DNA of 64,000 bases from Achromobacter sp. MFA1 R4 (GTDB taxonomy: Bacteria; Pseudomonadota; Gammaproteobacteria; Burkholderiales; Burkholderiaceae_B). Below, one piece after another: positions 9,159 to 18,391 of this stretch (position 1 is the first letter of the stretch; every line of letters starts with the position of its first letter). The notes under the pieces are model-generated. The model saw only the letters and a program-made list of their open reading frames with translations, did not search any database and was not told where the DNA came from. A program made the translations under genes and the position numbers. The stretch covers positions 4,650,001-4,714,000 of the forward strand of contig NZ_LT707065.1 in the NCBI RefSeq assembly GCF_900156745.1. Reading direction: 5' to 3'.

Positions 9159-10263
9159 TTAGACGTTTTGCTTGAGGCTGGCCTGGATGAAGGGATCCAG
9201 GTCGCCGTCCAGCACTTTCTGCGTGTTGGAGATTTCGACGTTCGTGCGCAGGTCCTTGATGCGGCTCTGGTCCAGCACGTAGGAACGGATCTGGTGGCCC
9301 CAGCCCACGTCGGTCTTGGAGTCTTCCAGCTTCTGCTGTTCGGCCATGCGGTTGCGCATTTCCAGTTCGTAGAGCTTGGATTTCAGCATCTGCATGGCTT
9401 CGGCGCGGTTGCGGTGCTGCGAACGGTCGTTCTGGCACTGCACGACGATGCCGGTGGGAATGTGCGTCAGACGCACCGCCGAATCGGTCTTGTTGATGTG
9501 CTGGCCGCCCGCGCCCGATGCGCGGTAGGTGTCCACGCGCAGGTCGGCGGGGTTCACTTCGACTTCGAAGGACTCGTCGACTTCCGGGTAGACAAAGACG
9601 CTGGCGAACGACGTATGGCGGCCGCCCGAGGAGTCGAAGGGGCTCTTGCGGACCAGGCGGTGCACGCCGGTTTCGGTGCGCAGGTAGCCGAAGGCGTATT
9701 CGCCTTCGATCTTGATCGTGGCCGACTTGATGCCCGCGACTTCGCCGTCGGATTCTTCAAGGATCTCGGCCTTGAAGCCCTTGCGTTCGGCGTACTTGAG
9801 GTACTGGCGCAGCAGCATCGACGCCCAGTCCTGCGCTTCCGTGCCGCCCGCGCCGGCCTGGATGTCCAGGAAGCAGTTCAGGGGGTCGGCCGGATTGGAG
9901 AACATGCGGCGGAATTCCAGGGCTTCGAGCCGCGCCTGGAACGCGTCGGCGTCCTGTTCGATGGATTCGAGGGTGGCGCCGTCGTCGTCGGCGGCGGCCA
10001 GCTCGAAGAGCTCCAGGGAGTCGGCAACGCCCGAGCCCAGGCTCGTGAGCGTTTCCACCACGTCCTCGAGGGATTTCTTTTCACGGCCCAGGTCCTGGGC
10101 GTGTTTGGGGTCGTTCCAGACGGCCGGGTCTTCGAGCTCGGCGTTTACGACCTGGAGGCGTTCAGCTTTGGCATCGTAGTCAAAGATACCTCCGTAGAGC
10201 CTGTTCGCGCTCCGCGTAATCGGCGAGGCGGGCTGCGAGCTGGTTCTGACGTTCGGCTTCCAT
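9159..10263 (-). CDS. prfB: Peptide chain release factor 2, expressed through a programmed +1 frameshift
   Basis: RF2 recognises UGA and UAA and triggers peptide release. The frame starts at the ATG at 10263, runs 27 codons to RRYL, meets an in-frame TGA (10182-10180), then continues in the +1 frame with DYDAKAERL to the stop at 9159, giving 367 residues. Key motifs are the codon-reading SPF at residues 207-209 and the catalytic GGQ at 252-254. The size and the position of the shift are those of other bacterial RF2 genes. An automatic gene call starting at the internal ATG at 10061 would lose about 67 residues. Expression is self-regulated: low RF2 slows termination at the UGA and favours the shift. 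Confidence 0.96.
10179..10198 (-). promoter_or_regulatory. RF2 programmed frameshift site
   Basis: On the minus strand the site reads CGGAGGTATCTTTGAC. It combines a Shine-Dalgarno-like GGAGG three bases before the slippery CTT, then the TGA stop and a following C, which is a weak termination context. This is the canonical arrangement: the ribosome slips from CTT to the overlapping TTT codon and resumes with GAC (Asp). Confidence 0.95.
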
Positions 10264-10366
10264 GATGATCCTGTCCTGATGACTTTTGTGCGAAACCTGG
10301 CATTTTACCGTGGATGGGCCAAGTTCGCGGGCGCGCGGTGGCAAAGGGGCAGGCCGGGGTTCCTGC

Positions 10367-12067
10367 CTAGCCCGCGTGTTCGATGACCAGTTGCACGGAT
10401 ACCATCCCGTTCCAGACGTTCTGCTCCAGGCGATAGGCGGCCTGGATGCGCTCGGGCAGGGACTGGTCGTGGCCGAACCAGATGGCGTCAAAGCGCTGGT
10501 GGCCGCGTTCCAGCGACAGTTTCAGGTGCTTTTCGCCGACCAGGCGCTGGTTGCGCACCACGAACTCGTCCAGGAAGAGCGGCGCGGCAAAGCCCGCACC
10601 CCACACCTGCTGCTGCAGCATGCCGGCCACGTCGGCGTTGGCGTAGCCGGATTCCAGCGAGCCGTCGGTCTCGATGACGGGCTCGAAGGTGTCGCGTCCG
10701 GTCAGTTCGCGCACGGCGGCGTCGAAGGCGGGCGCGAAGGCCGGAAAGTCGCCGCGGCCCAGGGTCAGGCCGGCCGCCATGGCGTGGCCGCCGAACTTGC
10801 GGATCAGGTTGGGATGGCGCTTGGAGACGAGGTCCAGCGCGTCGCGCAGGTGCACGTCGGGGATCGAGCGGCCGGAACCGCGGATCTCGTCGTCGCCCGC
10901 CGGGGCGAAGGCCAGGGTGGGGCGCCAGAATTTCTCCTTCAGGCGCGAGGCGACCAGCCCCACGACGCCCTGGTGCCAGCCCGGGTCGAACACGCAGACG
11001 GTGGCGCCCGCGGCGGCGTCGGGCGCTTCCATGGCGGCCAGCGCCTGTTCGCGCATCTCGGCTTCGATCGTGCGGCGTTCGCGGTTGATGTTGTCCAGTT
11101 CGCGCGCCATTTCCAGCGCCTGCGCTTCGTCGTCGGTGGTCAGGCAGGCGATGCCCAGGCTCATGTCGGCCAGGCGGCCGGCCGCGTTGATGCGCGGACC
11201 CAGCGCAAAGCCCAGGTCGAAGCCGTTGGCGCTGCGCGGTTCGCGCCCGGCGACGGCGAACAGCGCGCGCAGCCCGGGCTGCAGCCGGCCGCTGCGCATG
11301 CGCTGCAGGCCCTGCGTGACCAGCAGGCGGTTATTGGCGTCCAGCTTGACCACGTCGGCCACCGTGCCCAGCGCGACCAGGTCGGACAGCGCGTCCAGGC
11401 GCGGGCCGCCGTCGGGGGCGTAGACGCCGCGGCGGCGCAGTTCGGCGCGCAGCGCCAGCATCATGTAGAAGATGACGCCCACGCCGGCCAGGTTCTTGGA
11501 CGGAAAGCCGCAGCCTGGCTGGTTGGGGTTCACGATGGCCAGGGCGTCGGGCAGGGTGTCGCCGGGCAGGTGGTGGTCGGTGATGACCACGCCGATGCCG
11601 GCCGCGTTGGCCGCGGCGACGCCGTCGACGCTGGCAATGCCGTTATCCACCGTGATGATGATGTCGGGTTTGCCGGCACGGTGCCGGCAGGCCAGTTCGA
11701 CCACGGCAGGCGACAGGCCATAGCCGGTCTCGAAGCGGTTGGGCACCAGGAAGTCGACGTCCGCGCCCATGGCGGACAGCGCGCGCAGCCCGACCGCGCA
11801 GGCGGTGGCGCCGTCGCAGTCGTAGTCGGCCACGATCAGCAGCTTCTTGCCGGCCTGGATGGCGTCGGCCAGGACGCCGGCGGCATGCGCCGAATGCGTC
11901 AGGCCGGCGGGGGGCAGCAGCGAGGGCCACGCGAGCCGGGTCTGATCGGGGTGCGTGACGCCGCGCGCGGCCCACAGACGGGCCAGCAGGGGGTGGATGC
12001 CCGAGGCTTCCAGGACGTGGCAGGCGGCCAGGTCGGCCGGACGGATCGTTAAGCGGGGTGAGACCAC
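10367..12067 (-). CDS. recJ: Single-stranded-DNA-specific exonuclease RecJ
   Basis: A 566-residue 5'-3' exonuclease of the DHH phosphoesterase family, acting in recombination and mismatch repair. Metal-binding motifs are DYDCDG at residues 81-86 and DHH at 164-166, with the C-terminal DHHA1 motif GGHAMAAG. Length is normal. The start lies inside the 3' end of the RpfE-type gene (19-base overlap), and prfB follows about 100 bases downstream, so the three genes probably share transcription. The recJ, rpfE-like neighbourhood also occurs in other beta- and gammaproteobacteria such as Xanthomonas. Confidence 0.96.
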   Translation of the reverse strand: MVSPRLTIRPADLAACHVLEASGIHPLLARLWAARGVTHPDQTRLAWPSLLPPAGLTHSAHAAGVLADAIQAGKKLLIVADYDCDGATACAVGLRALSAMGADVDFLVPNRFETGYGLSPAVVELACRHRAGKPDIIITVDNGIASVDGVAAANAAGIGVVITDHHLPGDTLPDALAIVNPNQPGCGFPSKNLAGVGVIFYMMLALRAELRRRGVYAPDGGPRLDALSDLVALGTVADVVKLDANNRLLVTQGLQRMRSGRLQPGLRALFAVAGREPRSANGFDLGFALGPRINAAGRLADMSLGIACLTTDDEAQALEMARELDNINRERRTIEAEMREQALAAMEAPDAAAGATVCVFDPGWHQGVVGLVASRLKEKFWRPTLAFAPAGDDEIRGSGRSIPDVHLRDALDLVSKRHPNLIRKFGGHAMAAGLTLGRGDFPAFAPAFDAAVRELTGRDTFEPVIETDGSLESGYANADVAGMLQQQVWGAGFAAPLFLDEFVVRNQRLVGEKHLKLSLERGHQRFDAIWFGHDQSLPERIQAAYRLEQNVWNGMVSVQLVIEHAG

Positions 12068-12999
12068 CAGGCGCTCCAGTTTTTCTTGGGCGCGGGCAGC
12101 AAGCCGAGCAGGCCCCCGCGCGGTTTCAGGTCAAGGGCGACCTTGCGGTCGTCGCCCAGGAGCAGCATCTGCACGGGGGTGGCGGGCAGGCCTTTGCCTG
12201 CGGCCAGCGGACGCAGGTGCTGCGCGTCGAGTTCGGCCAGCGCGTCCAGCCAGGCGGCCCAGTCGCCCGCGCGCTGCGGGGCGTCCAGTCCGGTCAGCAC
12301 CTGCGCGGCGCCTGCCGGGGCCGCCGGCCAGGGGGTGCCGCCGCCGTACAACCAAAGCGCGTTGACGGGCGGCAGGCCGCGGGCCGCGCGGTCGTCGTTG
12401 ACGGGGTGTTCATGCCACGCCATCTGTATTTCGTTGAGCAGGCGGCGCCACGGGCGCGTTTCCGCATCCTGGCGCCACCAATCGTTCAGGCGTTGTCCGG
12501 CCACGGCCATGGGGCTGGCGGTCTGGGGGCGCAGGCCCGCCGGCAGGCGCAGACGCCAACGCTGGGCGGACAGGGGCTCGACCGAGAAGCCGGTGTCTTC
12601 GAAGAGGGGACGGGCGGTCTCCAGGAGCGCGGCCGTTTCTTCGTCGCGCAGGTCCATGGCGGCGGGGTCCAGGAGCGTCGCCTGATCGGCCCCCAAGGCC
12701 AGGTGGATCAGCTCGGCCAGCCAGACCGGCTCGCCGGCCCCCGCGCCATCCTGCTCCCCGGCCAGCAGCGGCCCGAGGCCAGCGCCCTGAAGCAGCCCCG
12801 GTTCGGGCACGTAGCCCGCGCGTTCGAGTTGCCAGGATTCAAAGGCCGTGCAGCCATGCGCGCGCAGGTCGTAGGCCTGGGGGCGGGCGGTGGCGGCCTG
12901 CAGCCAGCCGTGCAGGGTGGGCGCGCGTTCGGGCAGCAGCTTGGCCAGTTCGGCGGCGACGGGAAGGGCGGGCAGGGCGCCCGGAATGACGATCAGCAT
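12049..12999 (-). CDS. RpfE-type conserved protein of unknown biochemical function
   Basis: About 316 residues, starting at the ATG at 12999 (MLIVIPGALP). A further in-frame ATG at 13056 would add 19 residues that look like untranslated leader. The protein is rich in Leu, Ala and Trp. It contains NALWLYGGGTPWP near the middle and a C-terminal KVALDLKPRGGLLGLL segment, features I recall from proteins labelled 'regulatory protein, RpfE type' encoded beside recJ. Some databases call related proteins phosphoglycerate mutases, but I see no catalytic motif supporting that. The 19-base overlap with recJ implies coupled translation. Assignment rests on context and general resemblance. Confidence 0.75.
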   Translation of the reverse strand: MLIVIPGALPALPVAAELAKLLPERAPTLHGWLQAATARPQAYDLRAHGCTAFESWQLERAGYVPEPGLLQGAGLGPLLAGEQDGAGAGEPVWLAELIHLALGADQATLLDPAAMDLRDEETAALLETARPLFEDTGFSVEPLSAQRWRLRLPAGLRPQTASPMAVAGQRLNDWWRQDAETRPWRRLLNEIQMAWHEHPVNDDRAARGLPPVNALWLYGGGTPWPAAPAGAAQVLTGLDAPQRAGDWAAWLDALAELDAQHLRPLAAGKGLPATPVQMLLLGDDRKVALDLKPRGGLLGLLPAPKKNWSAWWSHPA

Positions 13000-13129
13000 G
13001 GCCGCGATTGTAGTCCGCGGCGGGATGGGGAACTTAGCGCCGAACGGAGCTGCCATACGTTGTCACGCCTGGTCTAGGATCCGCACATCCGCGGGGCGAG
13101 ACGCGGGCGGTTAATGCAATAATGCGCAC

Positions 13130-14410
13130 GTGCTGAAAATACCCTACGAACTCTGGATCGGCGCCCGCTATGCCGGGTTGGCCCGAATCCGCCAGCGACG
13201 CGGCCGCCGCGATCGCTTCATCTCCTTCATTGCCGCCAGCTCCATGGCGGGCATCGCGCTGGGCGTCGCCGCCCTGATCGTGGTGCTGTCCGTGATGAAC
13301 GGGTTTCAGAAAGAAGTGCGCGACCGCATGCTGTCGGTGCTGCCGCACATCGAGCTCTACATCCCCGGCGCATCGCCCGAACGGGTGCTTGAGCAGTGGC
13401 AGCAGTTCGCCACCGCGGCCGAGCGCAATCCCGAGGTCAAGGCCGGCGCGCCCTTCGTGGCGGCGCAGGGCATGCTGGTGCGGGGCCAGGCGCTGCGCGG
13501 CGTGCAGGTCAGGGGCATCGACCCCGCCACCGAGGGCAACGTGTCCGACCTGCCGCGGCAGATGGTGACGGGCAAGCTGACCGACCTGAAACCTGGCGGT
13601 TTTGGCGTGGTGCTGGGCAACGAATTGGCCGACGGCATGGGCGTCAAGGTGGGCGACACGCTGCTGATGATGGCGCCGCAGGGCTCGATCAGCCCCGCCG
13701 GCTTCGCGCCGCGCATGCGCCAGTTCACCGTGGTGGGCGTGTTTTCCTCCGGCCACTATGAATACGATTCCTCGCTGGCCTTCGTGGACAACGAAGACGC
13801 CGCCCGCGTGTTCCGCGAAAGCGGCACCGCTGGCGTGCGCCTGCGCATCGCCGACATGCAGAAGGCGCCCGAAGTGGCGGCCGAGCTGCGCAACGTGCTG
13901 CCGCCCTACGTCATGGCCAGCGACTGGTCGCGCAACAACCGCACCTGGTTTGCGGCGGTGCAGACCGAAAAGCGCATGATGTTCCTGATCCTGGCGCTGA
14001 TCGTCGCGGTGGCGGCATTCAACCTGTTGTCCTCGCTGGTCATGGCCGTCAAGGACAAGCAATCCGACATCGCCATCCTGCGCACGCTGGGCGCGGGTCC
14101 GGGCGAAGTGGCCCGCATCTTCCTGGTGCAGGGCGCGCTGATTGGCGTGATCGGCACCTTGCTGGGCGTGGCGGGCGGCATCGCCATCGCCTACAACGTC
14201 GACGTGATCGTGCCGTTCATCGAGCGGATGCTGGGCGTGCATTTCCTGCCGCGCGAGATCTATTTCATCAGCGCGCTGCCGTCCGACCCGCAGGTCGGCG
14301 ACATCGTCACCATCGGCGTGACCTCGCTGGTGCTGTCGCTGCTGGCAACCTTGTATCCGAGCTGGCGCGCCTCGCGCCTGCAACCCGCACAGGTGCTGCG
14401 CCATGATTGA
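13130..14410 (+). CDS. lolC: Lipoprotein-releasing ABC transporter permease LolC/LolE
   Basis: A 426-residue inner-membrane subunit of the LolCDE complex, which extracts mature lipoproteins from the inner membrane and passes them to LolA. It has an N-terminal helix within FISFIAASSMAGIALGVAAL, a large periplasmic domain (about residues 50-275) and three C-terminal helices, ending RASRLQPAQVLRHD, the usual MacB/FtsX-like tail. The start is a GTG. Many betaproteobacteria have a single LolC/E-type protein acting as a homodimer, which fits the presence of only one permease gene here. It overlaps lolD by eight bases. Confidence 0.95.
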   Translation: MLKIPYELWIGARYAGLARIRQRRGRRDRFISFIAASSMAGIALGVAALIVVLSVMNGFQKEVRDRMLSVLPHIELYIPGASPERVLEQWQQFATAAERNPEVKAGAPFVAAQGMLVRGQALRGVQVRGIDPATEGNVSDLPRQMVTGKLTDLKPGGFGVVLGNELADGMGVKVGDTLLMMAPQGSISPAGFAPRMRQFTVVGVFSSGHYEYDSSLAFVDNEDAARVFRESGTAGVRLRIADMQKAPEVAAELRNVLPPYVMASDWSRNNRTWFAAVQTEKRMMFLILALIVAVAAFNLLSSLVMAVKDKQSDIAILRTLGAGPGEVARIFLVQGALIGVIGTLLGVAGGIAIAYNVDVIVPFIERMLGVHFLPREIYFISALPSDPQVGDIVTIGVTSLVLSLLATLYPSWRASRLQPAQVLRHD

Positions 14411-15116
14411 TACCCTGACGCAAGACCCCGCGGCCGGGACGACGCCGGCCCTGCAGGCCGAGAACATCGTCAAGGTCTACGACGAGGGCCCCGCCCGGAT
14501 CGAAGTGCTCAGCAATGTCAGCCTGTCGGTCGCGCGCGGCGAGATGGTCGCCATCGTGGGCGCGTCGGGGTCGGGCAAGAGCACCCTGTTGCACATCCTG
14601 GGACTGCTCGACGTCCCCACCAGCGGCTCGGTGTCCGTCGACGGGCAACTGGCCGTCGGGCTGTCCGAGGCGAAAAAGAGCGCGGTGCGCAACCGCAGCC
14701 TGGGCTTCGTCTATCAGTTCCACCACCTGCTGGCGGAATTCTCGGCGCTGGATAACGTGGCGATGCCGCTGATCGTGCGCCGCGAGAACCGCGACAAGGC
14801 GCGCGAGGCCGCGCGCGAGGTCCTGGGGCTGGTGGGCCTGTCCGCCCGGGAAGGCCACTTCCCGGGGCAGTTGTCGGGCGGCGAGCGGCAGCGCGTCGCG
14901 CTGGCGCGCGCGCTGGTGACACGGCCCGTGTGCGTGCTGGCCGACGAACCGACCGGCAATCTCGACCGGCACACCGCCCACAACATGTTCGAACTGCTGA
15001 CGCGGGTGAACCAGGAGTCGGGCACGGCGTTTGCCATCGTGACGCACGATCCTGAACTCGCCGCGCGCGCCGACCGCCAGTTGCTGATGGAAAACGGCCG
15101 CCTGGTGTCAGGCTAG
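14403..15116 (+). CDS. lolD: Lipoprotein-releasing ABC transporter ATPase LolD
   Basis: A 237-residue ATPase that powers LolCDE. Walker A is GASGSGKST, the signature LSGGERQRVALARAL and Walker B VLADEPTGNLD. The segment between them contains YQFHHLLAEFSALDNVAMPL, the LolD-type Q-loop region. The ATG overlaps the 3' end of lolC by eight bases, so translation is coupled. About 14 residues precede the core compared with E. coli LolD, which is common in betaproteobacteria. Confidence 0.96.
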   Translation: MIDTLTQDPAAGTTPALQAENIVKVYDEGPARIEVLSNVSLSVARGEMVAIVGASGSGKSTLLHILGLLDVPTSGSVSVDGQLAVGLSEAKKSAVRNRSLGFVYQFHHLLAEFSALDNVAMPLIVRRENRDKAREAAREVLGLVGLSAREGHFPGQLSGGERQRVALARALVTRPVCVLADEPTGNLDRHTAHNMFELLTRVNQESGTAFAIVTHDPELAARADRQLLMENGRLVSG

Positions 15117-15203
15117 GCCGGAGGCCGGTTGACGACGGCAGGCGACCCGGCGCTGGTCCGCGCGGGGAGGCGGGCGGATAATCCGCCCATGGAGGATGCG
15201 CCC

Positions 15204-16022
15204 ATGCTTATCGATACCCATTGCCACCTGGATGCCGCCGAGTTCGACGCCGACCGCGACGCGGTGGCCAATCACGCCGCCGAGGCGGGCGTAGAGGCCA
15301 TCGTCATCCCCGCCATCGAGCGAGCCAATTTCACGGTCGTGCGCGAGCTGGCCGGCCGTATCACCGGCGGCGCCTACGCGCTGGGCATCCATCCCTTGTA
15401 TGTGCAGCGCGCCGACGACGCCGACCTGGACGCGCTGCGCGACGCCGTCAGGGACGCGCTGGGCGATCCGCGCTTTGTCGCCATCGGCGAGATCGGGCTG
15501 GACTTCTTCGTGCCGGAGATCGCCACGGGCGAGCCGCGCGAGCGCCAGGAGCGGTTCTATGCCGCCCAATTGGACATCGCCGAGGAATTCGGCCTGCCCG
15601 TGCTGCTGCATGTGCGCAAGTCCCAGGACATCCTGCTGAAGCATCTGCGCCGCCACGCGCGCATCGGCGGGATCGCGCACGCGTTCAACGGCAGCGCCCA
15701 GCAGGCGCAGGCCTTCATCGAGCAGGGCTTTGCGCTGGGAATGGGCGGCGCCATGACCTTCGAGCGGGCGCTGCAGATCCGCCGCCACGCGGTGGACGTG
15801 GGGCTGGAACACCTGGTGCTGGAAACCGACGCGCCCGACATCCCGCCGGCCTGGCTGCATGCGCCCGACCGGCGCAACCGTCCTGGCGAACTGGCCCGCA
15901 TTGCGGCGGTCCTGTCGGAACTGCGCGGCATCACGCCGGAAAAAGTGGCGCACGCCACGTCCGCCAACGCCATGCGTGTGCTGCCGCGACTGCCCGCCGC
16001 GATTCTGGCCGATTCGGACTGA
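15204..16022 (+). CDS. TatD family metal-dependent hydrolase (DNase)
   Basis: About 272 residues from the ATG at 15204, chosen because GGAGG lies eight bases upstream. Earlier in-frame starts exist at 15189 and 15129. The TIM-barrel metallo-hydrolase motifs are in order: DTHCHLD at the N-terminus, GEIGLDFF, LHVRKS, AHAFNGS and ETDAPDIPP. TatD proteins have 3'-5' DNase activity and may act in DNA fragmentation or repair. The gene follows lolD by under 90 bases on the same strand and may be transcribed with it. Confidence 0.92.
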   Translation: MLIDTHCHLDAAEFDADRDAVANHAAEAGVEAIVIPAIERANFTVVRELAGRITGGAYALGIHPLYVQRADDADLDALRDAVRDALGDPRFVAIGEIGLDFFVPEIATGEPRERQERFYAAQLDIAEEFGLPVLLHVRKSQDILLKHLRRHARIGGIAHAFNGSAQQAQAFIEQGFALGMGGAMTFERALQIRRHAVDVGLEHLVLETDAPDIPPAWLHAPDRRNRPGELARIAAVLSELRGITPEKVAHATSANAMRVLPRLPAAILADSD

Positions 16023-16032
16023 CTGCGGCTTT

Positions 16033-16045
16033 GCGGGGCGCCCGC
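16033..16045. terminator. Short GC hairpin between convergent genes
   Basis: GCGGG and CCCGC flank a three-base loop in the 37-base gap between the TatD-family stop and the kinase stop. The stem is short and there is no U-tract, so termination is only suggested by position. Confidence 0.3.
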
Positions 16046-16059
16046 GTGGCCGGCGTAGG

Positions 16060-17466
16060 CTATGCCTGCGGCGCCGCCAGCAGCGGAAGGTCCATGCGCA
16101 CGCTCAGCCCCTGCGGCGCCACATTGCGCGCCGAGATCGATCCCTTGTGAGCGGCGATCGCCGCCTGCGCGATCGACAGGCCCAGGCCGGCACCGCCGCC
16201 GGGCGCGCTGGCCGCGCCGGCCGATCCCGCCCGGTAGAAGGGCTCGAAAAGCGAGGCCAATTCCTGCGTGGCCACGCCCGGGCCGCGGTCCTCGATCTCT
16301 ATGCTGGCTTCGCTGGCGCTGATCAACAGGCGCACGCGGATGACGCTGTGCGCGGGGGCGAAGCGCAGGGCGTTGCGCAGCACGTTTTCAATGGCGCTGG
16401 CCAGGCTGCCGCGATCGCCCGCGATCAAGACGGGAGGCGGCGTATCCCAATCGATGCGCAGGTGCCGGCCTTCGGCTTCATAGCGCGCATCGTCCACCAC
16501 GCCGGATACGACTTCCGACAGGTCCAGCGTTTCCGAGGGCTCGGGCAGCGCGCCGATGCGCGCCAGCCGCAGCGTATTGCCCACCAGCGCGTCCAGGCGT
16601 TCGCACTCGCGCTCGATGCGGTCGAGCTGCAGGTCGCGCCGCTCGTCGTTGCGCCGCGCCAGTTCGGCGGCAAGCCGCAGGCGCGCCAGCGGCGACCGCA
16701 GTTCGTGCGCGACGTTGTGCAGCAATTGTTCCCGGGTGTCGAGCAGGGATTTCACGCGCACGGCCATGGCGTCGAAGTCCCGCGCCAGCAGGCCCAGTTC
16801 GTCCTTGCGCGTTGCCAGGTTCGTGGGCGTGTGGGTGTCCAGCCGGCCGGCGGCCAGCGCATGCGTGGTCTGGCGCAACTGCGCCAGCGGCGCGGTGATG
16901 TGCCGGGTCAGCGCCCAGCAGAAGGGCGCCGTCACCGCCAGCGCGAACAGCAGCAGGGCAAGCGCGACGGGCGACAGCGCCAGCACTTCCCAGCGCGAAG
17001 AATCGAAGGGCAGGAACAGCATCAGCAATTCCGATCCGTCCGGAAGAATCAGCAATTGAGGCTCCCACCACGAGACGCGTTCGCCCGCGGGATCGGCGGG
17101 CACGTAGTCCGTCTGGGGCGGCCTGTCCGGTCCCGCGCGGTAGGCCACCAGCCAGTCGTGCAGGCGGGTGGGCAGACGACGCCCCAGGATGTCCGTGTCC
17201 TGGGCGTCCATGATGTAGATCTTCAGCGCGGAGTAATTGCCGTCCATGGCGCGGACCCAGCGTTCCAGCCCTTCCCGACCCTGGGTTCGGGCGACCTGCG
17301 CGGCGTCGCGCGTCAGGTTGCCGGGATTCAGGCCATCGAGCGAATTGAAGCGGTACCAGGCCACCGCGGCGGTCAGCACCATGCCGCACACGAGGATGAC
17401 GGCCATGGCGCCCCAGAAGGTCAGGAACGCGCGCCAGAAGAGCGACCGGGCCGGCAGGAAGGCCAT
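16060..17466 (-). CDS. Sensor histidine kinase (CpxA-like)
   Basis: A 468-residue membrane kinase. Two membrane helices, about residues 18-38 and 163-183, enclose a periplasmic sensor of about 125 residues. A HAMP linker follows (about 184-240), then the phospho-acceptor H254 in HNVAHELRSPLARL. The ATPase domain shows an N box (ENVLRNALRFAP), DRGPGV and GAGLGLSI. The start at 17466 overlaps the regulator stop as TGATG. It pairs with the OmpR-type regulator. Resemblance to CpxA is suggested by the acceptor region and the regulator's sequence, but no cpxP is nearby and the signal is unknown. The Fur-regulated receptor gene starts divergently, yet I see no direct evidence that this system controls it. 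Confidence 0.92.
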   Translation of the reverse strand: MAFLPARSLFWRAFLTFWGAMAVILVCGMVLTAAVAWYRFNSLDGLNPGNLTRDAAQVARTQGREGLERWVRAMDGNYSALKIYIMDAQDTDILGRRLPTRLHDWLVAYRAGPDRPPQTDYVPADPAGERVSWWEPQLLILPDGSELLMLFLPFDSSRWEVLALSPVALALLLFALAVTAPFCWALTRHITAPLAQLRQTTHALAAGRLDTHTPTNLATRKDELGLLARDFDAMAVRVKSLLDTREQLLHNVAHELRSPLARLRLAAELARRNDERRDLQLDRIERECERLDALVGNTLRLARIGALPEPSETLDLSEVVSGVVDDARYEAEGRHLRIDWDTPPPVLIAGDRGSLASAIENVLRNALRFAPAHSVIRVRLLISASEASIEIEDRGPGVATQELASLFEPFYRAGSAGAASAPGGGAGLGLSIAQAAIAAHKGSISARNVAPQGLSVRMDLPLLAAPQA

Positions 17467-18179
17467 CACGCGGCGCCCGCCAGCACGTAGCCCAGGCCGC
17501 GCAGATTGCGGATGGACAGCGTGTCGGCCTGTTGATCCAGGCGCAGCTTTTTGCGCAGGCTGCTGATGTGCGTGTCGATGCTGCGGTCGTACCGGTCCGG
17601 CGTGCGCCCCAGCGCGTACAGGCCGATCTGGTCGCGCGCGATCACCTGGCCCGGCGCGCGCATCAGGATCTCCAGGATGCGTTGCTCGGCGCCCGTCAGC
17701 ATGACCTCGTCGGCGCCCAGGCGCGCGCGGCCCGTGGACGGGTCCAGCGTCAGCGCGCCCAGGGTCAGCGACGGGCCGGGGAGGGCGGGCGCGTCCTCGA
17801 AGCGGCGCAGCACGGCCGTGATGCGGGCCTTGAGCTCGCGCGGGCTGAACGGCTTGGCCAGGTAATCGTCGGCGCCGAACTCCAGCCCCAGCACGCGGTC
17901 CGTCTCGCCGCCGTGGGCCGTGAACATGATGACCGGGCGGCGCGAACGCTGGCGGTGGCGCTTGAGCAGGTCCAGTCCATTGCCGTCGGGCAGCATCAGG
18001 TCGAGCAGCACCAGCTCGAAGTCGTCCTGCGCAAGCAGGGCCTGCCCTTGCGTGGCGGTGTGGGCCAGCGTGAGCTGGCATTGATTGGGTTCCAGGTATT
18101 CGCGCAGCATCTGCGCCAGTTCGACGTCGTCGTCGATGAGCAGGATGCGGCGCGCGACCGCTGAGTGAGTGAAAGGCAT
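17466..18179 (-). CDS. OmpR/CpxR-family response regulator
   Basis: A 237-residue two-domain regulator. The receiver has the acidic pocket DDD at 16-18, phospho-acceptor D60 in LLDLMLPDG and K109 in DYLAKPF. The C-terminal winged-helix domain carries RYDRSIDTHISSLRKKL and NLRGLGYVL. The overlap TGATG couples it to the kinase. The receiver and linker (SPRELKARITAVLRRFED) look closest to CpxR. It is transcribed away from the siderophore receptor gene across a shared region of about 210 bases. Confidence 0.93.
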   Translation of the reverse strand: MPFTHSAVARRILLIDDDVELAQMLREYLEPNQCQLTLAHTATQGQALLAQDDFELVLLDLMLPDGNGLDLLKRHRQRSRRPVIMFTAHGGETDRVLGLEFGADDYLAKPFSPRELKARITAVLRRFEDAPALPGPSLTLGALTLDPSTGRARLGADEVMLTGAEQRILEILMRAPGQVIARDQIGLYALGRTPDRYDRSIDTHISSLRKKLRLDQQADTLSIRNLRGLGYVLAGAA

Positions 18180-18304
18180 GCGTGGTGGACGTCGTGCATC
18201 CGGCAGTGTGGCCGAACGCCGCGCGCCGGAGTGTCAAGAAGTGCAAAGAAGATAAAAGTTGCGGAAAGCGTGTTGCCGCGTCCAGCAAGCCCCAATTCTA
18301 ATAT

Positions 18305-18323
18305 GAGAATGGTTTTCATTAAT
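18305..18323 (+). promoter_or_regulatory. Fur box
   Basis: The 19-mer GAGAATGGTTTTCATTAAT agrees with the Fur consensus GATAATGATAATCATTATC at 13 of 19 positions. It lies just after a TAATAT hexamer (18299-18304) that could be the -10 element. The site is about 70 bases before the receptor start, a standard position for iron repression of a siderophore operon. Confidence 0.8.
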
Positions 18324-18391
18324 AAATGAAGAGCCGGGGCGGCGTGGCGCGTGGGGCGCGGCGCGGACCTGGGACGGGAGAAGTTGGAATC

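Noticed and set aside
10286-12052. 588-codon plus-strand frame opposite recJ
   Set aside because: Shadow of recJ: low-complexity Gly/Ala/Arg/Gln/His composition and no family motif.
12999-13056. Upstream start for the RpfE-type gene adding 19 residues
   Set aside because: The added residues are basic and proline-rich and lie in the divergent promoter region with lolC; MLIVIPG is a better N-terminus.
15129-15203. Longer N-terminus for the TatD-family gene
   Set aside because: MLIDTHCHLD at 15204 has an ideal GGAGG site and the family normally begins within a few residues of DTHCH.
16060-18288. A 742-codon minus frame suggesting a regulator-kinase fusion
   Set aside because: The part upstream of 17466 is the regulator gene read in the wrong frame; kinase and regulator are separate genes overlapping as TGATG.
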